From: Microbacteriaceae bacterium UBA6152
GTDB taxonomy: Bacteria; Actinomycetota; Actinomycetes; Actinomycetales; Microbacteriaceae
DNA: 10,114 bases
Assembly (NCBI GenBank): GCA_002423075.1
Contig: DIUS01000076.1
Span: forward strand, 1 to 10,114
Reading direction: 5' to 3'
In this document: positions 5,957-10,114 of the stretch, piece by piece
Position numbering within the stretch: position 1 is the stretch's first letter
Layout of the letters: the number at the start of each line of letters is the position of its first letter
Program-made: the position numbers and the translations under genes
The notes under the pieces: generated by a model
Seen by the model: only the letters and a program-made list of their open reading frames with translations
What the model was told of the DNA's origin: nothing
Database searches by the model: none

Positions 5957-7437
5957 GCGGCGCGACCGGTAATGCCGGCCGTCGACTCGATGACGACCGC
6001 CATTTTCTTCTGCAAGGCCTCGTAGAACATCGACAGCGGAAACTCGTCGTCGAGCACGAGATCGGTGTAGCCCTTGAGCGGTCCGGCGAGAACCTCGGCG
6101 CTGAGCCCGCGCGCCCAGACCGAGGCCGGGTGCGGCGTGAGCGTGCTCGACACTAGCTCGTAGGCCTTGAGCCAGTGCACCGGCTTCGGGCGGTCGATCG
6201 AGGCCCAGTAGAGCTCATTGATCGCGTTCGACAGGTCGACGACGACGTCGGGCACGTGCTCCCAGTCAATCGCGAGCTGGGTGTCTGTCCAGTGCAAGAC
6301 ACCCTTCTGGTGCATCCAGGCGAAGAGCAACTGGCCGCCGACGGCGTCGTAGTTGCGCGTTCGCGTGCCCGTGATGGCGAAGCGGAAGATGCGGTCGAAG
6401 ATGACGGCGTACTGCACGAGACGGGCGTGCTGGCGCGTCACGCCGTCGGTGTCGGCGGCGCGCCACAGTTTCACCGCCTCACGGAACGCCGTGAGGTCGC
6501 ACCGCAGTTCTTCGAGCGAGTACAAGAAGAACGGCATGCGCTGCTTGATCATGAAGGGGTCGAAGGGCAGATCGCCGCGCATGTGGGTGCGGTCGTGAAT
6601 CATGTCCCACATGACGAACGTGCGCTCGGCGAGCGCCTGGTCGTTGAGCAGCTCGAGAGCGTCGTCGGGCAGGTCGAGCTTGGTGATGTCGGCGGCGGCA
6701 CGCACCACCCGGCGGTACCGGGCGGCCTCGCGGTCTGCGAAGATCGCACCCCACGTGAACGTCGGCAACTGCGCGGGGGTGCCCTCGGGCGCACCGGCGG
6801 GAACCCTCGGCGTGACGGCGACCGATTCGGGAAACAGTACGGCCGAGTTGGTGTCATAGCCCGGCGTGAAGTCGACGAACCGCAGCCCCAGGTAGAGCGC
6901 GTTGCCGTAGTCGCCCGCCTCGAGCTCGGCCACGAAGTCGGGCCAGATCACCTCGAACACCACAGCCTCGACGAGTCGGTCGGCCGAGCCGTTCTGTGTG
7001 TACATGGGGAACACCACAAGGTGCGCGACCCCATCACGGCGGTCGCGCGCGGGGTGGAAGGCGTCGAGCGACTCGTAGAAGTCGGGCACGACGAACCCGC
7101 TGTCGGCCCAGCGCTCGAAGTCGTCAGCGCACGCCGTCAGGTACTTCTCATCGTGCGGCATGAGCGGGGCGAAGTGTCGCAGAGCCTCGACGATGTCAGC
7201 GACGTGCCGCGCTGCTTCGGCGTGGTACTCAGGCTCGGGGATGCTGCCGTCGTGCACCTGCATCGAGCGCAAGGCTTCGGCGGCGGCCTTGAGACGCGAC
7301 CAGGCCGGGTCGGCGACGAGCTGCGCGGCCGTGGGCGCAGCATCCGTCAGCGCAGTTCGATCCCTAGCTGCGCGGTCTTCGACAACCTCGGGCTCTCCGA
7401 TGATGGTGCCGGTCGCGGTGGCGGCAGTGTCGGTCAT
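5953..7437 (-). CDS. Uncharacterised protein, DUF6421-like, possible metallohydrolase
   Basis: A 494-residue soluble protein with no signal peptide or membrane segment. I believe it belongs to the actinobacterial DUF6421 family, recalled rather than searched; no function is known to me. The first 45 residues are Ala/Thr-rich and probably disordered. The core contains Trp-, Asp- and Tyr-rich blocks such as VVFPMYTQNGSADRLVEAVV (141-160). The notable segment is MIHDRTHMRGDLPFDPFM (279-296) followed by LEELRCDL (308-315): His281, His285 and Glu309/Glu310 are placed as in HExxH-plus-Glu zinc enzymes, and EExRxD recalls the third-ligand motif of DPP III-like peptidases. HD replaces HE, so activity is uncertain. 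The ATG at 7437 is fixed by AAGGAGG (7443-7449) five bases upstream; the open frame extending to 7707 is not expected to be translated. It heads a two-gene unit with the SDR-like protein. Confidence 0.85.
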   Translation of the reverse strand: MTDTAATATGTIIGEPEVVEDRAARDRTALTDAAPTAAQLVADPAWSRLKAAAEALRSMQVHDGSIPEPEYHAEAARHVADIVEALRHFAPLMPHDEKYLTACADDFERWADSGFVVPDFYESLDAFHPARDRRDGVAHLVVFPMYTQNGSADRLVEAVVFEVIWPDFVAELEAGDYGNALYLGLRFVDFTPGYDTNSAVLFPESVAVTPRVPAGAPEGTPAQLPTFTWGAIFADREAARYRRVVRAAADITKLDLPDDALELLNDQALAERTFVMWDMIHDRTHMRGDLPFDPFMIKQRMPFFLYSLEELRCDLTAFREAVKLWRAADTDGVTRQHARLVQYAVIFDRIFRFAITGTRTRNYDAVGGQLLFAWMHQKGVLHWTDTQLAIDWEHVPDVVVDLSNAINELYWASIDRPKPVHWLKAYELVSSTLTPHPASVWARGLSAEVLAGPLKGYTDLVLDDEFPLSMFYEALQKKMAVVIESTAGITGRAA

Positions 7438-7442
7438 GGGTC

Positions 7443-7449
7443 CCTCCTT
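7443..7449 (-). promoter_or_regulatory. Strong Shine-Dalgarno fixing the DUF6421-like start
   Basis: AAGGAGG lies 5 nt before ATG 7437. It is the best ribosome site in the window and rules out the longer open frame reaching 7707. Confidence 0.8.
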
Positions 7450-7507
7450 CGTCAGGTCGTCGGTTCGTACCGGTGCTCGGGGCGCACGCGAGCGCCGCCC
7501 ACCCTCG

Positions 7508-7513
7508 AGCCTA
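7508..7513 (-). promoter_or_regulatory. Candidate -10 element for the DUF6421-like/SDR unit
   Basis: TAGGCT on the minus strand fits the actinobacterial TAnnnT -10 and equals the element before xthA. The predicted transcript start is near 7501, giving a leader of about 64 nt. The -35 region (near 7531-7538) is a poor match to TTGACA, which would suit an activator-dependent promoter. Confidence 0.4.
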
Positions 7514-7545
7514 CGCAGGCACTCGGGTGCGGTGGTTGTGAACGA

Positions 7546-7578
7546 CGCACGAATCATGCGTGCACGCACGATTCTGCG
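7546..7578. repeat. Tandem imperfect palindromes, candidate operator
   Basis: CGCACGAATCATGCG (7546-7560) is a 15-bp palindrome with one mismatched pair. After TGCA, CGCACGATTCTGCG (7565-7578) repeats it with one base missing. The centres are about 19 bp apart and lie near -52 and -71 relative to the predicted start of the DUF6421-like transcript. Confidence 0.5.
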
Positions 7579-7630
7579 CCACGAAACGCCGACGGCAGGT
7601 CGCTGCGGTCGAGCGGTCGCTATTGCAGAG

Positions 7631-7661
7631 ACTCGCTTGAGAATCCCCGCACGGGGCGAGT
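7631..7661. repeat. Nested hairpin in the intergenic region
   Basis: The outer stem ACTCG (7631-7635) pairs with CGAGT (7657-7661). It encloses CCCC-GCAC-GGGG (7645-7656). The inner hairpin resembles the one at 3241-3256. No T-run flanks it on either strand. Confidence 0.35.
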
Positions 7662-7774
7662 CGGCTTCTGGCCCGTCACTGCGACCAACGGCCAAGGAGT
7701 TGTGCATGCCCCTGGCCGCTCGTCGCGCGCACCGACCTGCTCGATCCGCTCGTGGCTGGCCTCACGGGGTCGCC

Positions 7775-7814
7775 CGCGCGGGCAACTCTGACCGTTGTCA
7801 GAACTGCCCGCGCG
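7775..7814 (-). terminator. Long stem-loop after the lipoprotein gene, probable terminator
   Basis: Arms of 18 bases (7775-7792 and 7797-7814) pair at 16 positions around a 4-nt loop; the two mismatches are adjacent. The structure starts 13 bases after the lipoprotein TAG. It lacks a U-tract, which is common among actinobacterial terminators. Confidence 0.6.
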
Positions 7815-7827
7815 AGGCTCTCGCCGG

Positions 7828-8295
7828 CTAGCCGACGGGGACGATGCTGTACTGCACCTGACCTGTGCCGTCGCCGTTCTCGGCGATGACTACGGTGACG
7901 TTGTAGGTGCCGTTCTCGAAGGTGCGCGATGCGGCCCCTTCGCCGAGCTGGATCTCGGCCACTTGCGTGTAGCCAGCGTCGAGAAGGTCGGTGAAGGCCT
8001 GCTCGGCCGCGGCGAGGTCGGGCGTCGTGATCGCGGCGGTGAAAGCATCGTTGGCGGCGGCCGAGAAGACGACATTGCCCTCGATCGTCGGCACATCAGC
8101 GGGCCAGTTGTCAGGCAGGCTCGCGCCCGTGCCGTCGATGTCGATGTCGACGCCGGTCTGGTCTTCGATGATCTGCTCGACCCCGCCTTCGACGAGACCG
8201 TCGGTGAGCTGCTCGAGCGGGTTGGCGAAACAACCGCTAAGAGTCAGGGCGAGGCCCAGGCTCAGAGCGGCGATGGTGGGAACGGTGCGACGCAT
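7828..8295 (-). CDS. Small predicted lipoprotein, function unknown
   Basis: A 155-residue exported protein. The N-terminus MRRTVPTIAALSLGLALTLSGC is a classical lipoprotein signal: two Arg, a hydrophobic stretch, then a lipobox LSGC with Cys22 as the lipidated residue. The mature part is acidic and lysine-free, with a GVDIDIDGTGASLPDNWP segment (48-65). The following PADVP recalls actinobacterial lipoproteins with a G-x-LPxDFPxDVP motif. A compact domain of about 85 residues ends at the C-terminus (EGNVVFSAA to YSIVPVG). The ATG at 8295 is preferred over an in-frame start at 8343 because it begins the signal peptide directly and GGAG lies 8 nt upstream. A 13-bp palindrome lies 65 bp upstream and a strong stem-loop follows the stop, so it is probably a single-gene transcript. 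The role is unknown. Confidence 0.85.
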   Translation of the reverse strand: MRRTVPTIAALSLGLALTLSGCFANPLEQLTDGLVEGGVEQIIEDQTGVDIDIDGTGASLPDNWPADVPTIEGNVVFSAAANDAFTAAITTPDLAAAEQAFTDLLDAGYTQVAEIQLGEGAASRTFENGTYNVTVVIAENGDGTGQVQYSIVPVG

Positions 8296-8360
8296 GGCGG
8301 ACTCCAGTCTTTCGGGATGCTGTGCCTCCAGTGTGCTCCTCAACGACGCGCGATTCCATG

Positions 8361-8373
8361 AGTAGTCACTACT
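8361..8373. promoter_or_regulatory. Perfect 13-bp palindrome upstream of the lipoprotein gene
   Basis: AGTAGTCACTACT is AGTAGT and ACTACT around one central base. It lies 65 bp upstream of ATG 8295 in the 160-bp gap after dedA. Its low GC content contrasts with its surroundings and it has the form of a repressor operator. I could not place a convincing -10/-35 pair around it. Confidence 0.45.
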
Positions 8374-8455
8374 TGCGAAACACTGTCCCGAGAACTGGGG
8401 TACTCCTCGGGTCCGCGATCATCGGCGCGGAGATCGCCGCCTACCTCGCGCCGCA

Positions 8456-9106
8456 CTACACCTGCTCGTTGGTTGCCGACCCAGCCTGCTCGGCGGCCCG
8501 CCGACGGCGCACGACCCGCACCGTGCGCCAGACGATGAACACCACGACGACGATGATCGCGGTGACGAGCACTGTGCGGCTGTAGCGCGAGGCAATGTCT
8601 TCGACCACGACCCAGTTCTCGCCGAGCACGTAGCCGAGCACGATGAAGATCGTGTTCCAGATGCCGCTGCCGATGGTCGTGAGCATCAGGAAGTGCCAAA
8701 GCCGCATGCGGTCGACGCCGGCCGGAATCGAAATGAGGCTGCGCACGATCGGGATGAAGCGGCCGATGAACACCGCGATCGGGCCGAAGCGGTGGAACCA
8801 GGCCATCGCCTTATGCACGTCGGCACCGCTCATGAGCGGGACGCGATCCGCGAAGTGCGCGAGTCGCACGGCGCCCACCCAGTCGCCGAGATAGTAGAGC
8901 ACGAGCGCCCCCGAGACCGAGCCGATCGTCGCGGCGATGATGACGCTCACGAGGTCGAACGAGCCCTGGCTCGCGGTGAAGCCCGCGAGCGGCAGGATCA
9001 GTTCGCTCGGGATCGGCGGAAACAGGCTCTCGATCGCAACGAGCAGAGCAACCCCGGCGACGCCGAGGGTCTCCATGATGCTGATGGCCCACTGGTCGAT
9101 GCTCAC
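8456..9106 (-). CDS. DedA-family membrane protein
   Basis: Polytopic membrane protein of 216 residues, normal for the DedA (SNARE-associated/VTT) family. Members are linked to envelope homeostasis and lipid flipping: UptA and DedA-type relatives recycle undecaprenyl phosphate. Family landmarks are IESLFPPIPSELILPLAGF (25-43), with Glu26 and Glu35 in the re-entrant region, and FIGRFIPIVRSLISIPAG (113-130), with Arg116 and Arg122. Further hydrophobic segments lie at 52-71, 138-160 and 178-195, and a basic tail (194-203) is expected on the cytoplasmic side. The open frame begins at a GTG at 9133, but GTG 9106 is chosen: TAGGGT (9120 to 9115) ends 8 nt before it, matching a leaderless start, whereas nothing supports 9133. 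Met11 (ATG 9076) is another possible start. The gene sits 39 bp behind xthA with its own predicted promoter. Confidence 0.92.
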   Translation of the reverse strand: MSIDQWAISIMETLGVAGVALLVAIESLFPPIPSELILPLAGFTASQGSFDLVSVIIAATIGSVSGALVLYYLGDWVGAVRLAHFADRVPLMSGADVHKAMAWFHRFGPIAVFIGRFIPIVRSLISIPAGVDRMRLWHFLMLTTIGSGIWNTIFIVLGYVLGENWVVVEDIASRYSRTVLVTAIIVVVVFIVWRTVRVVRRRRAAEQAGSATNEQV

Positions 9107-9114
9107 GGGGTTCG

Positions 9115-9120
9115 ACCCTA
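9115..9120 (-). promoter_or_regulatory. Candidate leaderless -10 of the DedA-family gene
   Basis: TAGGGT is followed by CGAACCCC and then GTG 9106. The arrangement almost duplicates that of xthA (TAGGCT, GAACCCC, ATG) and decides the start choice. Confidence 0.5.
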
Positions 9121-9125
9121 CCCGG

Positions 9126-9140
9126 CACGGCACAGCCGTG
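9126..9140 (-). terminator. Short stem-loop after xthA
   Basis: CACGGC-TGT-GCCGTG on the minus strand is a perfect 6-bp stem with a 3-nt loop, starting 5 bases after the xthA TAG. No T-run follows. It overlaps the expected -35 region of the DedA gene, so it may affect both termination and initiation. Confidence 0.4.
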
Positions 9141-9145
9141 TGCGC

Positions 9146-9991
9146 CTAGAAGATCATGGGGCGGTCGTCGTCGTCGCCCTCGTCGAGCAGGTCGACCACG
9201 ACAGGCACGTGATCGCTCGGGGCGTCGCCCTTGCGCTGCTCGCGCTCGATGCGAGCATCCACCACCCGATCGGCGAAGCCGGGCGAGCCGAGGATGAAGT
9301 CAATGCGCATGCCCTCATTGCGCGGAAATCGCAGCTGCTTGTAATCCCAGAAGGTGAAGCCCTCGGGCACGAGCGGCCGCACGACGTCGCTGAACCCGGC
9401 CTGCTCGAGCGTGGCGAAAGCCTCGCGCTCGGCGGGCGAGATGTGCGTCGAGAGACCGGGAATGAAGCTCGGGTCGCCCATGTCGGAATCCGTGGGGGCC
9501 ACATTGAAGTCGCCCGTGAGCGCGAGCGCGCCACCGGGGTTGTCGCGCATCCAGAGCGCGCCGTCGTCGGCGAGGGCCCGCAAGAACCTCAGCTTGTAGT
9601 CCATGTGCGGGTCGTCGAGGCCGCGGCCGTTCGGCACGTAGAGGCTCCAGACCCGCACGTCGTCGATCGTCGCGCCGATTGCGCGAGCCTCGAGCGGAGC
9701 ATCCAGGACCGAATCGGGATCGTGGCCTTTCGCGAAGCCTGGTTGGCCTCGGAAGCCGATCTCGATGTCGGTCATCGGCAGGCGGCTCGCGATCGCGACC
9801 CCGTTCCACTGGTTGAGGCCGTGCAGCACGACCTCGTAGCCCGCCGCCTCGAACGGTTCCCTCGGAAACTGTTCGGGCTTGCACTTGATCTCTTGCATCG
9901 CCAGCACGTCGACGTCGGCATTGACGAGCCAGTCGACGACGCGCCCGTGGCGGGTGCGGATGGAGTTGACGTTCCACGTGGCGATGCGCAT
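9146..9991 (-). CDS. xthA: Exodeoxyribonuclease III / AP endonuclease
   Basis: DNA-repair nuclease that cuts 5' to abasic sites and degrades 3' ends. The 281 residues compare with 268 in E. coli. Catalytic residues of the exonuclease/endonuclease/phosphatase fold are all present: Asn7 in TWNVNSIR, Glu34 in QEIKC, Tyr118 in SLYVPNG, Asp161 and Asn163 in TGDFNVAP, Asp231 in RIDFIL, and the terminal Ser259-Asp260-His261. The ATG at 9991 begins the first beta strand (MRIATWN); the frame is open for 19 codons further upstream, which would run into the divergent gene. The start has no clear Shine-Dalgarno, but TAGGCT ends 7 nt before it, consistent with a leaderless mRNA. The C-terminus carries an extra acidic tail ending DDDDRPMIF. 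A small stem-loop follows the stop codon. Confidence 0.96.
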   Translation of the reverse strand: MRIATWNVNSIRTRHGRVVDWLVNADVDVLAMQEIKCKPEQFPREPFEAAGYEVVLHGLNQWNGVAIASRLPMTDIEIGFRGQPGFAKGHDPDSVLDAPLEARAIGATIDDVRVWSLYVPNGRGLDDPHMDYKLRFLRALADDGALWMRDNPGGALALTGDFNVAPTDSDMGDPSFIPGLSTHISPAEREAFATLEQAGFSDVVRPLVPEGFTFWDYKQLRFPRNEGMRIDFILGSPGFADRVVDARIEREQRKGDAPSDHVPVVVDLLDEGDDDDRPMIF

Positions 9992-9998
9992 GGGGTTC

Positions 9999-10004
9999 AG
10001 CCTA
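9999..10004 (-). promoter_or_regulatory. Candidate leaderless -10 of xthA
   Basis: TAGGCT (minus strand) ends 7 nt before ATG 9991, the spacing expected when transcription starts at or beside the start codon. Confidence 0.5.
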
Positions 10005-10009
10005 CGAAC

Positions 10010-10015
10010 TACAGT
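10010..10015 (+). promoter_or_regulatory. Candidate leaderless -10 of pyrE
   Basis: TACAGT ends 7 nt before GTG 10023. It lies 5 bp from the opposing xthA -10 element. Confidence 0.5.
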
Positions 10016-10022
10016 GAGGGGT

Positions 10023-10114
10023 GTGAACGATGTGAAGGCGCAGCTCATCGACTTCGTGCGCGACGAGGCCGTGTTTCACGGAGACTTCACCCTCACGAGC
10101 GGCGCGAAGGCCAG
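10023..10114 (+). CDS. pyrE: Orotate phosphoribosyltransferase, N-terminal fragment cut by the window edge
   Basis: Thirty complete codons are visible, reading VNDVKAQLIDFVRDEAVF followed by HGDFTLTSGAKA. The HGDFTLTSG stretch is the N-terminal signature of PyrE, which joins orotate to PRPP to make orotidine monophosphate in pyrimidine synthesis. The rest of the gene, including the PRPP loop, lies outside the window. Two starts are possible: GTG 10023, which has TACAGT ending 7 nt upstream (leaderless), or GTG 10032, which has GAGGGG (10016-10021) as a Shine-Dalgarno 10 nt upstream. The gene is divergent from xthA. Confidence 0.85.
   Translation, partial: MNDVKAQLIDFVRDEAVFHGDFTLTSGAKA

Larger units (their letters stand above)
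7438..7827. other. 390-bp intergenic region between the lipoprotein and DUF6421-like genes
   Basis: From the lipoprotein side it holds a long stem-loop (7775-7814) and a short plus-strand open frame with a Shine-Dalgarno (7706-7831, coding unproven). Next come a nested hairpin (7631-7661) and a tandem imperfect palindrome (7546-7578). A TAGGCT -10 (7513 to 7508), a leader of about 64 nt and the AAGGAGG ribosome site complete it. No RNA family or riboswitch was recognised. Confidence 0.6.

Noticed and set aside
7438..7707. 90-codon N-terminal extension of the DUF6421-like frame
   Set aside because: It crosses the predicted promoter and operator and has no domain character. AAGGAGG just before ATG 7437 fixes the start.
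6175..7791. 538-codon plus-strand open frame
   Set aside because: It lies antisense to the DUF6421-like gene and runs past its start through intergenic repeats. The translation has no recognisable domain. Long antisense frames are expected opposite high-GC genes.
8415..8437. GCGATC/GATCGC inverted repeat after the DedA gene
   Set aside because: It has six pairs with an 11-nt loop and no T-run, so it is not distinguishable from chance in GC-rich DNA.
9107..9133. GTG 9133 as start of the DedA-family gene
   Set aside because: It has no ribosome site or -10 in position and sits within the stem-loop after xthA, while GTG 9106 has a TAGGGT element.
9164..9176. GTC triplet run
   Set aside because: It simply encodes the Asp run in the XthA tail; four copies are too few to call a microsatellite.
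9992..10048. 19-codon extension of xthA
   Set aside because: It would overlap the divergent pyrE start. ExoIII proteins begin at the MRIATWN strand.

Overview
The window is GC-rich, tightly packed DNA from an actinobacterium. The family is probably Microbacteriaceae or close to it; that is an inference from protein style, frequent GTG starts, 4-base GTGA overlaps and TAnnnT -10 elements lying directly before start codons, not from a search. Ten complete genes lie on the minus strand, and the first 92 bases of an eleventh (pyrE) lie on the plus strand at the right edge. I see no tRNA, rRNA, CRISPR array, insertion sequence or phage gene.

Read in the direction of transcription (right to left), the order is: exodeoxyribonuclease III (xthA, 9146-9991), divergent from pyrE across only 31 bp; a DedA-family membrane protein (8456-9106); a small lipoprotein (7828-8295) followed by a strong stem-loop; a 390-bp gap with repeats and a likely promoter; a two-gene unit of a DUF6421-like protein (5953-7437) and a short-chain dehydrogenase-like protein (5315-5956) joined by a GTGA overlap; a two-component system (histidine kinase 3937-5259, NarL/LuxR-type regulator 3257-3940) joined by another GTGA overlap; an ABC-2 type exporter (ATPase 2277-3158, permease 1159-2277); and a threonine aldolase (22-1095).

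The kinase, regulator, ATPase and permease form a signalling-plus-export module: a six-TM sensor would phosphorylate the regulator, which would switch on the exporter. The DNA supports this. The upstream regions of the kinase and of the ATPase align without gaps over 48 positions. They share a CCGTCGC block, a GGATGCCCsGCACCkGC block and a TAGCGTG -10 at identical spacing, as expected if one regulator controls both promoters.

The least understood part is the DUF6421-like/SDR pair. The larger protein carries a HDRTH motif followed 24-25 residues later by LEELRCDL, which resembles the zinc site of gluzincin or DPP III-like metallohydrolases. A tandem imperfect palindrome lies just upstream of its predicted promoter. 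This pair is the best candidate here for an undescribed enzyme system.
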